Origin: Lycorma delicatula | Taxonomy: Eukaryota; Arthropoda; Insecta; Hemiptera; Fulgoridae | DNA: 64,000 nucleotides | Direction of reading: 5' to 3' | Assembly (NCBI RefSeq): GCF_047948215.1 | Contig: NC_134460.1 | Location: 153,541,320 to 153,605,319 of the forward strand | Shown: one piece after another, positions 11,690 to 22,507 of the stretch | How the letters are laid out: each line of letters starts with the position of its first letter | Numbering within the stretch: position 1 is the stretch's first letter | The notes under the pieces: model-generated | Database searches by the model: none | Seen by the model: only the letters and a program-made list of their open reading frames with translations | What the model was told of the DNA's origin: nothing | Translations under genes and position numbers: made by a program

Positions 11690-11975
11690 TCACGCGGCAC
11701 ATATCCAACCGTAGAATTCGTCCCGTACTAAACCGTCTTATCTGGACTAATGGAATCGACTTGAAATTTCAAGCGAAATTTGTAATATGTAAGATGTGAA
11801 ATTACATTTGTTTAGTTATGCTGACTTTCGTCGATAGTACCGTTACACCTGAGCGAATTAAATACGGTTTACGCGCGCGCTTTAGTTAGTATCAGTGAAT
11901 TATGTGAAGGAAAAAAAATATTACATTTAAATAAAATTGTTTTAATTAAGTTGTGTGTGTAAGCTGTGCATCAGA
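11690..11975 (-). repeat. TR-C: partial copy of the tRNA-containing repeat
   Basis: Matches the distal part of TR-B: AGCGAAATTTGTAATATG, AATTAAATACGGTTTACGCG, CGCGCTTTAGTTAGT, ATTAAGTTGTGTGTGTAAGC and CATCAGAAAC. The tRNA-like block is absent or very degraded, so it is a truncated copy. Confidence 0.7.
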
Positions 11976-12093
11976 AACGTCAGCTTTATAATTTACCGAA
12001 AAATGAATTAATATTAACCGTTACTACAAAGACGGCCTAGTACCTGAAAAAAAAAAATTGTTTAATAACTTAACTTTTGCGGAGAGGAAAAAG

Positions 12094-12095
12094 TA

Positions 12096-12146
<51 letters not shown>

Positions 12147-12168
12147 GTAATAACAATAATAATAACCG
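12094..12168. repeat. (TAA)n microsatellite
   Basis: Trinucleotide tract of about 75 bp with a few TAG and CAA variants. Confidence 0.95.
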
Positions 12169-12360
12169 AGACTACAAGGTTATTATAGAACACCGCTCAG
12201 GAAACAAAGCCTAAAATAAAATAATTTTCCTTGAAAGTTACTGTAGAACTTAAGTTACTAGGCGGGAAATATTTAATCACATATTAATTTTGGAACATCC
12301 ATAACGTAATAACACTTGTTTTTCATTATTATGCGCGTTTATCGACTCGATTTATCAGAA

Positions 12361-12425
12361 CTTCGTGGATCAACGGTAGCGTGTCCGAGTAGCACTCGCG
12401 TTTGAATCCCGACAAGTTCCATATT
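12361..12425 (+). other. weak tRNA-like remnant
   Basis: GTGGATCAACGGTAGCG resembles a tRNA D-arm/box A and GCGTTTGAATCCCG resembles a T-arm/box B about 30 bases later. The acceptor ends do not pair convincingly, so this is at best a decayed tRNA or SINE head. Confidence 0.3.
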
Positions 12426-14580
12426 TTTCACGAGGTAAAAGTGTTATCTGTTTTTCTATATTGAAATTATATTTACATATCAGCCTGTACACTTAAATTT
12501 AAATAAAATAGCTACTGCTTGGAAATCTGTCTATAATTGGAAAAACATTGGTTCTGAAACATCCAAATACGGTGAAAACAATGAGATTATTATTTATTAG
12601 GCAGTTACAGATTGTAAAAAGGTTATATTTTTTAAATAAAAATTTTGCAAGTTTCACACAGACGTAATTTCGAAGAATACATTACATTAGACAATAAAAA
12701 AGTAGGATTATTTAACTTTTTTTTTTTTTTTAAAAAACCTACTCTGCAACTGTAAACCTCTTCTACCTAATTGTGTAGGATAAACTTATTTACGTAATCG
12801 TACGGGGGTAAATCTTCTTATTTTAATTTCCTAAGAATCTACAGTTACTACGAAAAAATATATAAGGAAATTTAAATAGGAACTCTGGATTTATTACCGG
12901 AATTATGATGCGAGTTACTAATCTTCAAACTCATCGGCGAAGATAAAACAACACCAGTGTAACGTTCATTCAAACACCGATTAATTAAAAACTCGTCTAC
13001 AAAGCGAATTCTTTTAGTTTAATTTTAAGTAAATCGATCGGAAGGTCTTTTAGGTAAAGGAAGCACGCTAACCCTCTTTATCTAAGTCCAAGTACTGAAC
13101 TGTGTCGGGCGAAAAACAGTTCTGTTATCTGCTTTAGTAAAATTAAACGTAATGTCCTTATTGATTTTAAACGAATAAATAACTAGTTGCTAGCAAAAGT
13201 AACGCGTCGGTAAATATAAACGAGTTGAAAACCGTATAATTATTTTTTTTAAATAATTCTTTAACGAGTGTAGCGATGAAAAGTCGATTCATTAAATCGT
13301 TGCGAGATTTTATAGCGAATAGTATATGAGAACATAGAGTACGGTAAGGATAAAAAGACCATCAGAAAACTTCAAGACGGCCTGAATGCGACCTCCCTTC
13401 CTTCCTTCGCTAAGTCGATTCAAGTTATATAAGCGCTCCAAGCCGTTTCTGTAACAGAACAAAGAATAATACCGGCGTAGCAATTTTACTCGAGCATTTC
13501 ACTCGAGTATCGTATCGTAATACGGTAGAAGCGTATTAAAAAAAGAAAAAAATCCCCTATTCATTAAAAAAAATCCTCAATCTGAACTTTGAACACGTAC
13601 GAGTACTAGGTTAAAAAAAGTTTCTTAAGAGAGCGCACATTCCGGCATCGCCAAAACCCCGCTTTTTTCTAGTAAGTGTAGAACTGAATACGGTACAGAG
13701 CGCAGCAGATTATCGCGTTGTCTGCAGCATTTACTGCCGAATCTCATTTTTAGAGATACAAAAAATTTATTTAAATATATATTCTGTAGTTAAGATAAAT
13801 TTTTTTTTTATTTTAAATTTATTTCAAACGCGTACTTCATGCTCGTTTAGTTATAACTTATAAAAAGTTAAATCGTAAAATGTTTACCCTCATTAAGAAT
13901 ATCGCCGTATTTAAAGAAAAGGCTGAAATAAAGCAGGCGAATTAGCAGAGCGGACTCCACTAATCCGTTAATTAAATACGTAAGCTGCCTGGTGTTTATT
14001 AATATTATTGGCTTATGACTCTTACCATTATTTCCATGTGAATATTGGTGTTTTTTGTTGCCTTTTTTCTTTCTTTTTTTTTTAAATATGTCGATATCCA
14101 TAAGAGATAAACGTTTATAGTATTAAATAAATTTATAACTGATCCCGATGAGAAACCCTTCTTAATACGTTTACAATAAAATATTAATTACGAGTAGAAT
14201 ATTTACAAACCGCTTAATGTAAATTTTAATGTATATTATTTGAAAAACATTAGTCGCTAATTTTGAATGTCGCCAAACCACCGATATTACAATAACGTAG
14301 GATTCAATTTTAATAGAAAAACAGAGTGTAATTTTTGAAAATTAGGCGTATATACATTTTGTGAAACGCGATTGTTCATCAGACCCAAAATTACTTCATT
14401 CCACGAAAAAAATCACACCGTCAAATTTAATTAAAATTATGAAAAAAAGCTCAACGGTTAAATTTATTAATTATATTTGTAAAAACATTGAAATCAAATT
14501 TACGAAAATAATATACACTTAATTTTAATTTCTCAGTTACGAGTAGCTGAGAAACGACGAACTGTTTTTAACAAATACTT
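12426..14580. other. AT-rich spacer, nothing recognised
   Basis: No coding similarity. The region 13380-13520 (with TTATATAAGCGCTCC) is slightly richer in G+C, with nothing that supports a promoter. Confidence 0.4.
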
Positions 14581-14599
14581 TAACGGAACGGTAATGCCG

Positions 14600-14990
14600 A
14601 ACATCTACCCGGCTGTTAAGTTGATCTCCTTCCATTGCATCTGTAACCTACCTGAATCCGATATACCGGCGTGGCGCATAGAAACGGGAAATTTTGAATT
14701 CAATGTCGGTCCGTTACGCAGCGCTAAACTTACTGTATGGTGAGCGGTTTCGTGTCGCGGAGTAGGCCCTTACTTTGAAGATGAAGGGGGCTCTGCTGTC
14801 GTCTCAACATCTCAACGTTATGTCGATACGCTAGAGATATTTTTTGCTGCTAAGCTCCATTCTCTTCCAAATTTTGATCGTCAGCAAACCTGTTTTCAAC
14901 AGGTCGCAGCCTCCTCACACACTGCCCGACAGTCTGTGACAACTGTGTGATCTTTGTTTGGGGATCGCATAATTTCATGGACTGTTCCTC
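14600..14990 (+). pseudogene. ITm-type transposase remnant (middle of the DDE domain)
   Basis: The plus strand encodes PLRSAKLTVW, a stop codon, then AVSCRGVGPYFEDEGGSAVV, SQRYVDTLEIFFAAKLHSLP and FQQVAASSHTARQSVTTV. This corresponds to the segment around the second catalytic aspartate of mariner-like transposases, where the normal motif is FQQDGA-HTAR; here that Asp is replaced by Val (QQVAA). The segments before D1 and after D2 are unrecognisable. It resembles the 22.6-kb transposase (KVTVW, GPYFFE, DRYIAML) but is clearly another lineage. Dead by stop codon, missing domains and a lost catalytic residue. Confidence 0.75.
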
Positions 14991-15887
14991 ACAATTGTTC
15001 CTTACATATATAACAGTTGCGATACTATTACAATACGGACGTAGTTACTTCGACTTAAGACTTAACTTTTACAAAATGACGATCGATTGTTATGTAAATA
15101 TGCGAGTTTTAAACTTTTATATATTTCAATTATAAATTATAATCCCTCCTGAAGATGGCAGAATAGCCGAAAGCGCTTGAAGGAAACGAATAATATATTG
15201 GTAAGCGGTTTATATTATGTATAATAAAATAATTTTTAATTTGAATTAAAATCTATATTCATCGTTTTTTAGGTTCGTCTGTAATTAATGGCGATATAAT
15301 TCGATTACAAAAATGTACGATCGCTAGCATACGGACGCGTTAAATTTTATTAATACTTGTACAACATTGTACTAATGGAGTAATCTGCTACTATAAACTA
15401 TCGGTAAATTGATTTAAAATTTACAATAAACGTAGGGTATGTCGGTCCATTAGTGATGTTTTCTTAATCGGTGTTAACGGAACTGTAAGATAAACATTAA
15501 CGTTGGATGACGATAGATTATATAAGTGCTCGTCACGGATTGTAAATATTATCATTGTACCGCCCTTCACACCCCATCGTATTTCATATTCTGGTCGCAT
15601 ACATTCACGCGCACGCACGGTTGCAATTCATTCCTCGCATCTTCTATCCGTCCACCTACTTTCATATCTATCATCGCTACTCGTAGAACGCACTCAGAAG
15701 TTTTCTACTTGTCGCTATTATTTTTTCATCGTGTTATCGGGTTCATGATTTTACTTTGTCAAGTGTACGTTTGTCTGTCATTTATTTGTTTTTAGTTTAG
15801 TTATTTTTTTAAACTCATATTTCTCGTTTACTTTATTAATTCTGGAATTTCTATTTATTTATTATTTCATTACTTTTCAGATTTTTT
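14991..15887. other. spacer, nothing recognised
   Basis: Several overlapping short ORFs on both strands at 15420-15800 have no motif. No RNA gene or repeat boundary seen. Confidence 0.4.
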
Positions 15888-17985
15888 TTGTCTTCAATCA
15901 TTTGACTGGTTTGAAGCATCTCTCCAAGACTCCCTATCTAGTGTCAGTCGTTTCATTTCGGTATACCTCCTACAGCCTACATCCGTAACAATTTGTTTTA
16001 CATATTCCAAACGTTGCCTGCCTGCACAATTTTTTCCATCTACCTGTTCTTCCAATATTAAAGGGACTGTTCCAGGATGCCTTAGTATGTGGCCTATAAG
16101 TCTGTCTCTTCTTTTAACTATATTTTTCCAAATGCTTCTTTCTTCATCTATTTGCCGCAATACCTCTTCATTTGTCACTTTATCCACCCGTCTGATTTTT
16201 AACATTCTCCTACAGCACCACATTTCAAAAGTTTCTAATTTGTTTTCCTCAGGTACTCCTATCGTCCAAGTTTAACTTCCATATAAGCCACGATCCAAAC
16301 ATATACTTTAAAAAATATTTTCCTGACGTTTAAATTAATATTTGATGTAAACATATTATATTTCTGACTGAAAGTTCGTTTCGCTTGTGCTATTCGGCAT
16401 TTTATATCGCTCCTGCTTCGTCCATCTCTATTAATTCTACGTCCCAAATAAAAGAATTCTTCTGCCTCCATTATCTTCCTATTTTTATGTTCAATGGCCC
16501 ATCTAATTATTTCTGCTGTTTTCTTCCTTTCCGTTACTTCTTCCTGCTTTCTTTGGTATCAAGACAATAACACTCTTTTTGAAGTTTGACGGAACCTCCC
16601 CTTTTACGTAAATATTACATACCAGTTTGTATGATCTATCTATAGCTTCCTCACCTGCACTGCGCAGTAATTCTGCAGGTATCCCGTCTATCCCAGGAGC
16701 TTTTATGCTATTAAAATCTTTTAATGTTCTATTAAATTCTGATCTCACTATTATTTCTCCCTTTTCATCCTCTTCGACTCCCACTTTTTCCTCTATAACA
16801 CCAGTTTTTAATTCATCTCCTCAGTATAACTCTTTAATATATTCAACCCACCTACAGACGTTTTCTTTCGTATTATAAATTGGTTTACCATCTTTATTTA
16901 ACACATTATTGGATTTTAATTTATGCACCACAAAAATTCTCCTTAAATTTCCTGTCTGCTCCGTCTACTTTAGCAATGATCATTTCTCTTTGCACTTCTG
17001 AACACTTCTTTAATCTGGTCTTCTTTCGCTAATTTGCACTTCCTGTTTATAGCATTTCTTAATTGCCGATAGTTCCTTTTACTTTCTTCATCACTAGCAT
17101 TCTTATATTTTCTACGTTCATCCATCAGCTGCAGTATATCGTCTGAAACCCAAGGTTTTCTACCACTTCTCTTTGTTCCGCCTAAGTTCGCTTCTGCTGA
17201 TTTAAGAATTTCCTTTTTAACACTTCCATTATTCTTCTATATTTTCTACCTTATCGTTTTTACTCAGATCTCGTGTGATGTCCTCTTCAAAAATCTTTTA
17301 CTTCCTTCCTCAAGTTTCTCTAAATTCCACCGATTCATCTGATACCTTTTCTTCAAGTTTTTAAACCCCAATCTACATTTCACTATCACTAAATTATGGT
17401 CGCTATCGATGTCTGCTCCAGGATATGCTTGGCAGTTGACGAGTTGATTTCTAAATCTTTGTTTAACCATAATATAATCTCTCTGATCATTCCATTATCA
17501 CCTGAGTTTTTCCATGTGTATATTCTTCTATGATTTTTAAACTCATTGTTGGCAATTACTAAATTATACTTCGTGCAAAACTCTATAACTCTTTAAGTCC
17601 CCTCTTTCATCCCTTTTTCCCAGCTCGTATTCACCCATTATATTTCCTTCCTTGCCTTTTCCATGCTTGCATTCCAATCTCCACCTATTATTACATTTCC
17701 ATCCCCTTTGATGTGTTTAATTGCTTCGTTAATTTCTTCATATACACACACTACCTCATCTTCATCATGGGCGCATAGGCATATAGATGTTAACAATCAT
17801 TGTCGGTTTAAGTTTTGATTTTATCCGTATTACAATGGTTCTATCGTTAAGCTTTTTGAAATACTCCTTTCCCTGTCGTCTTGTTCGTTACGAAACCTAC
17901 TCCTGCTTGCCTTATATTTGACGCTGAGCTAATTATTTTAAAATCACTTGACCAAAAATCGTTTTCCTCTTTAAATTACTGTTTC
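15888..17985 (-). mobile_element. LINE-A: decayed non-LTR retrotransposon lacking its RT core
   Basis: Read on the minus strand, pieces of one ORF2 occur in order: AP-type endonuclease segments with GGDWNAS (near 17690) and DSDHNLVIVKCR (near 17400), a linker with RKPWVSDD(I) and NYRQLRNAINRKCKLAKED, reverse transcriptase motif APGIDGIPAELLRSAGEEA and VIVLIPKK (16503-16784), then EFFYLGRRINRDGRSRSDIK (16259-16471) and the C-terminal tail KVTNEEVLRQIDEERSIWKN, RLIGHILRHPG and LDRESWRDASNQSND (15894-16223). Between VIVLIPKK and the FYLG motif there is room for only about 35 residues, so the RT palm with its Asp-Asp motif has been deleted. The 3' end is GAAGACAAAAAAAATCTG. Many frameshifts. The 5' end is truncated against a mariner remnant. 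Confidence 0.88.
15894..16223 (-). pseudogene. LINE-A ORF2 C-terminal tail
   Basis: A 109-residue open segment with CYRRM or CCRRM-like start, KVTNEEVLRQIDEERSIWKN, RRDRLIGHILRHPG, RLEYVKQIVTDVG and LDRESWRDASNQSND. It is nearly identical in layout to the plus-strand tail at 56635-56928, which confirms the family. This tail lies after the reverse transcriptase in the intact protein; alone it has no activity. Confidence 0.85.
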
Positions 17986-17989
17986 ACCT

Positions 17990-18652
17990 CGAGGTAGAAT
18001 TCAAAATGCAAAATTCCGTTACAGTAGAAAAAACAGAAAACATCACTTTGACATCGGATCATGACTGACGTGCTTTCTTGGGGCGCGGAGATCCTTTGCC
18101 GATCCATTGTGAAGATTGAACTTTTGTTTCGATGTCGTAGCCGTATAAATCCGGCTTCTTCTTTCGTTATGATTCTTTTGCGTAAATGTTTCATCGTCAT
18201 CGGATATTTCAAGAAGTTGTACGTCCATTCGATGTTCTTCCTGCTGTTCGGTCATCAAACGAGGAACATACTTTGCTGCAACTCGATGCACGTTCAATTT
18301 TTCAATCAAAATGTCACAGCACGATCCGATCGAGATGCTAACCTCTTCTTCAAGTTTCCTGACAGTCTACGGGGCGATTTGCACGCACCAGATCGTTAAT
18401 TTTCTGAACGCGGGTGTCGTCGGTTGAAGTCGAAGGTCTTCCTGGTCGAGGATCATCTTCGATTGACTGACGACCGCTTTTAAATCGTGAAAAACTGTCG
18501 TAACATTGCTTACCACCAGAGCATAATCTTCGTAAACTTGTTTCAAAAGTTGAAACGTTGAAAGTTTTCCCCGATTTCACGCAAAAATTTACGTTGTATC
18601 GTTGCTCTCGAAAATCGCACAGTACAACAATCGCTATTAACACGAGTTGCAC
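17990..18652 (-). pseudogene. mariner (DD34D-type) transposase, N-terminal half
   Basis: Minus strand: FREQRYNVNFCVKSGKTF, LRRLCSGGKQCYDSFSRFKS and GRQSIEDDPRPGRPSTSTDD form the helix-turn-helix DNA-binding part of a mariner transposase, with the diagnostic D-PR-GRPSTS linker. IEKLNVHRVAAKYVPRLMTE, GYDIETKVQSSQW and RSNVKVM follow in shifted frames. The segment that should contain the first catalytic Asp (normally TGDETW) reads approximately TKEEAGF, so that Asp is replaced. The copy ends at GILHFEF, where LINE-A sequence begins; the second half is not found on the far side of LINE-A. Inactive. Confidence 0.85.
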
Positions 18653-19175
18653 TCAAATAACAATAACACGAAAACTAAACGAGATATTAATAATCCAAGA
18701 ACATGTCGTTACAGAGGAGGTTGTGCGGAACATAATGCTGCCAATAGCACGTTACTCAATATCTCCGTTGGCGCTTAATTAAAAACGTTCGGTTATTTTC
18801 TGAATAGACTTCGTACTCTTCTAAGGTAATTAGCAATCATCGGAATGATTTATTTACAGGTACACTGAACGGTACCTTATCAGAAACCGTGCCTCTTCTA
18901 ACGTTTTTCGTAGAGATTGTTTTGTGGTTTACGGAAACTATATAAATGATAAACATGTCTTTTTAATAAAAATAATACTTTTTCTCTTGAAGAACCTAGA
19001 AAGCTAACCGGTTATTTAAGAAAAACTTCGGTTCTATACGATATGTGAATAAAGAATTATTTGGAAAGAATTTAACTATTGATAAAAAACAAATTTTGTC
19101 TTTCTTTCTTTACACTAATCTGTTTCTTTATATCAGAGATCCTTCTAAAAAAAAACTTCGTCTTTCTTATATATT
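18653..19175. other. AT-rich spacer
   Basis: No feature recognised apart from the flanking elements. Confidence 0.4.
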
Positions 19176-19217
19176 AGAGAGAAAGAGAGAGGGAGAGAGA
19201 GAGAGAGAGAGAGAGAG
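19176..19217. repeat. (GA)n microsatellite
   Basis: GA tract of about 42 bp with one AAA and one GGG interruption. Confidence 0.93.
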
Positions 19218-19989
19218 TGATATTAAGGAGTAAGCGGTAAATTGGGAATTGAACTCCTAATTGTGGTACGGTACGAGGAGGTATAAGTAGCGGATAAGAC
19301 AATCAGCAGTCTGGAATGCGGTTAGATTTAAACAGAAAAACTTTGCGGGAAAAGCGTGTCGCTGATTTGTTTTAAGGAAAAAAGCGAGGATAAAATAATT
19401 ACTAATCGTTGTCGAAATCAAACATTTTGATGGTTTTCGAATTACCATTTATTGAAATTTAGGGTTATAAACAGACGTGCGCAAACGCAAAGATCGAGTA
19501 AGTTTCGATAGGAACAGTTTTGGCTATCCTGGACAAAATATTATGTTTTATGCAGTAGGTTGTTTTTATTAATCGTTCTCAGGCTTAAATCCTTCTCGTT
19601 GTCGATAATTTTTATTCGCTGGATAGAACAAGACTATTGTAACGAATGGAAGTTTTTATCGTTGGTATTCGATTTAATTAATAACGGATAACATTTGCGA
19701 TATTCGGATAAAAAACATACGAATGAATTTTTACGTTTTCGTTATAATTGGAATATTTATTGAGAGATGTGTTATAATTTATTTACGGCAGACGGTTTTA
19801 ACGGTTGGAAAGTTAAATCTGTAAAATCCAGTAGGATTAAAGTGTTTATTCGGTTCTCACACTTTTACTCTGTATATTAAAAATTTAATCGATATGTTTT
19901 CTAATGTGAAGTTTTTTCTGAATAGTTCATCCTTGAACCACGTTAAATCATTTATTTATTTGCGGTTGTTTCCTTTCTTTCTATTTTTT
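19218..19989. other. AT-rich spacer, nothing recognised
   Basis: No coding or RNA similarity recognised. Confidence 0.4.
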
Positions 19990-21600
19990 GTGTGTCCGGT
20001 ACCACTTTCTGATATCTCTTTTATTTGTTCTTCAGAAAGTTCAGGTCTGTTCTTGCGTTTTGGCGCTTCTTGTAATCTTTTATTCTCATCCTTTTAATAT
20101 GCTCTTTAAAATTTCTCTTTTTCTTATAATTTCTTAAGTTCTTTTAGGTCTTCTTGGACTTGGGTGAACCGTACGCCTTCTTTTTTTTTATTTTGAAGAA
20201 ACAAAAATTTATTTAGTCGATCTACTGTTATTCATTCTAAATAATCGGGAGTCTGTTCCTTATCGTATCTGACAGTTTTTCAATTTAATTATAAAGTTTC
20301 TTATTTGGAATTATTTTTACCTGATTATTTTGAAAATAATGACCTCAAATTTTTCTTATAATAATCTTACTTTCTTTTTTTCTAGATTTTCTAGTAGACT
20401 TCTATTGCACAGTCTTACGGTTTCTGCCGCATAGAGTTCTTACGGCTTTATTACAGTTTTATTGTGTAGAAATTTTGAGTTCCATGATAAAGACTGTTTG
20501 GTAGGTATGTTTTTCGTTAGAAAGCTAATTCTGTTTTATTAGCTGTAACTGTTAACGCTTTTCTCTCTAAAAAGTTCCAACCGATCCGTTCTCCTAGATA
20601 TTTGAAATTATCCGTTTTCTCTATTTTTTTTATTACACTAAGGAAATTCGGGCGGTTCTTATAATTAGTCAAAATATTAGTTTCCTCAAACGCTATATTT
20701 AATCCCGTTTAAGCAGCTTTTGTTTTTCTGATTCTTTAACTTCTTGTTCTGCTTCATTCCAGTTTTTAGTTAATAATGCGAAAGCTAAACAGTTAATATT
20801 TGGTCCTTTAGTTCTCAGTCTTATTCCAATATTTTTGTCTAAATTTTTGTTCCTTTCTATTACTACCTTTTCAAGAGCACAGTTAAAAACCAGTGCAGAA
20901 AGTCTCGTCTTACACCGGTTTCTATCAGATTATTCTCCCAGAAATTCTATTTTAGAGTACGTGTTGTTAGTTAATGTTGCTTTAATTTTTTCCGTTTTGT
21001 TATCTAAACCTTATTCTGTTAAATGTTGAAAAAAGTGATGTTCTGTCTACCGAATCGTATGCGTTTTGAAAATCGATAAAAGTTGTACGTGCTATATTGA
21101 CATTTACAATATTCCACAATATTTTTGAGATTAAAAATATGCTTTGCGCAAGATCTGTTTTTCCTAAATTCACCCGATCCTGGACACGGCACGATTAAGA
21201 AGAGCTTCTTTAAATAAAACTTTGCGCGTAACTAACAAAAGCGAAATTGCCCTACAGTTATTCGGATCTGTTTTGGATCCTTTTTTATGAAGCGGATTGA
21301 TGAGCGGAGTCTTCCAATCTTCGGGAATTTTATCGTTATTTCTCATTTCGCTAAAATTTTGACTTGCATTGATTTCTGCTATAATTAAACTTTCCTCGGA
21401 AACTTTATTATTATTAAATTCTTTAATTAAGCTTTGAATTTTATCCGAATCCGGAGGTGTGGAATTTTCCATATTAAGTTGGTAATTTTGAAATTAAAAG
21501 TTTGTTTTAGTTTTTCACAATTTAATAAATTTTGTAAATATTTCACTAAGATTTTACTGTTACCTGTGTTGTGTACTTTCTTATCGTTCGCATCTTCCAA
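19990..21600 (-). mobile_element. LINE-B: decayed non-LTR retrotransposon (RT and tail)
   Basis: On the minus strand the order is LQNLLNCEKLKQTFNF and PPDSDKIQSLIKEFNNNKVS (before the RT), then IPEDWKTPLINPLHKKGSKT with DPNNCRAISLL (RT motifs 1-2, 21170-21472), then frameshifted AYDS, CLAFA and KYLGERI motifs through 20600, and a basic tail with VQEDLKEL and PKRKNRPELSEEQIKEISE near 20000-20170. Intact relatives are reverse transcriptases that copy their own RNA. The endonuclease part is not visible. Stops and frameshifts are too many for function. The same family provides the 3' fragment at 5117-5526. Confidence 0.85.
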
Positions 21601-21888
21601 CTGAAGACTTGGTGGATTATATTTCGTTAATTTTTGTTTAAACAAACAATAAAATATATGAAGATATATATCGTAAAATAATATTAATATCGAATGGTTT
21701 TTAAAAGGAGCTAACTCGCAAATTATTGTATTATTTTTTTTGTTTGTTTTCCTGTGCTTGCAATGTATCGTATAAATATTAGAATCGTTTGGTAGGTCGT
21801 TATCGGTAGATTCTTGTTTTAAATAGATAGGTATATCGGTAATGCTGCTCGCCTGAGACTTGTTTGTTTTATCGTCTGGTTTTGTCAT
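21427..21888 (-). pseudogene. LINE-B upstream segment in a 153-residue open frame
   Basis: The C-terminal third (YNPPSLQLEDANDKKVHNTG and KYLQNLLNCEKLKQTFNF) is the linker that precedes the RT in LINE-B. The first 90 residues (starting MTKPDDKTNKSQASSITD) are not recognised and lack endonuclease motifs, so the frame may be chimeric: LINE sequence fused to unrelated flanking DNA, or a fast-evolving part of the element. Confidence 0.6.
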
Positions 21889-22507
21889 CTCTTTGAAATA
21901 TCTTTCTGTACATTGTAATATTGAATTAGAACAAAACTTTAACGTGATGTTCTACAGGCGAATATCGGATTTTCGGGTAGTGTTACGTAATAACGTATTT
22001 TGAATTAATTTGTTCTTTTAAATTGTTCGGTTTCGAAATAAAAGACAAAAATAGAAATAAATATTTTTTATTCGACGATTATTTGCGATCGATTTTCTTG
22101 CCGAACCTTTCGCGGATGTCCCAAACCGGTAGGGACGTCTGAACTTTGTTCTAAAAAAAAAAATCTGTGATACTTTTACATTTTTCATCGTATGTGTTTC
22201 TCTGTTTTATTTAATGTTATCTTTGACATTAAAGCTTTCATAAACTTTTATTTTTATTAGTTTTCCTGTCCGTTAATGATTTATTCTTTTCCCCCATTTT
22301 ACTTTCTGTACATTGCTTGCATAAAAACAAATTTAGTACACTGTCATTGAGGATACCTTGTGTTTTTTTTTTCAATCGACTTTGAAATAAAATAAACAAT
22401 AAAAATAGCCTTAAAAACTGGATTTTACTGAAAAATTATATTTTATTCTTTAAATTTAGACATTTTTATTGAAATTAAATAACAGATTAAAAACAAACAA
22501 CTATCTA
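21889..22507. other. AT-rich spacer, nothing recognised
   Basis: No feature recognised. Confidence 0.4.

Noticed and set aside
15760..15890. Search for the second half of the 18-kb mariner on the far side of LINE-A, which would prove LINE insertion into the mariner
   Set aside because: The sequence there has no mariner C-terminal motif, so the junction is more likely truncation or later deletion.
16087..16878. Plus-strand ORFs over LINE-A
   Set aside because: Shadows of the minus-strand LINE-A ORF2.
18061..18399. 112-residue plus-strand ORF
   Set aside because: Antisense to the mariner remnant at 17990-18652.
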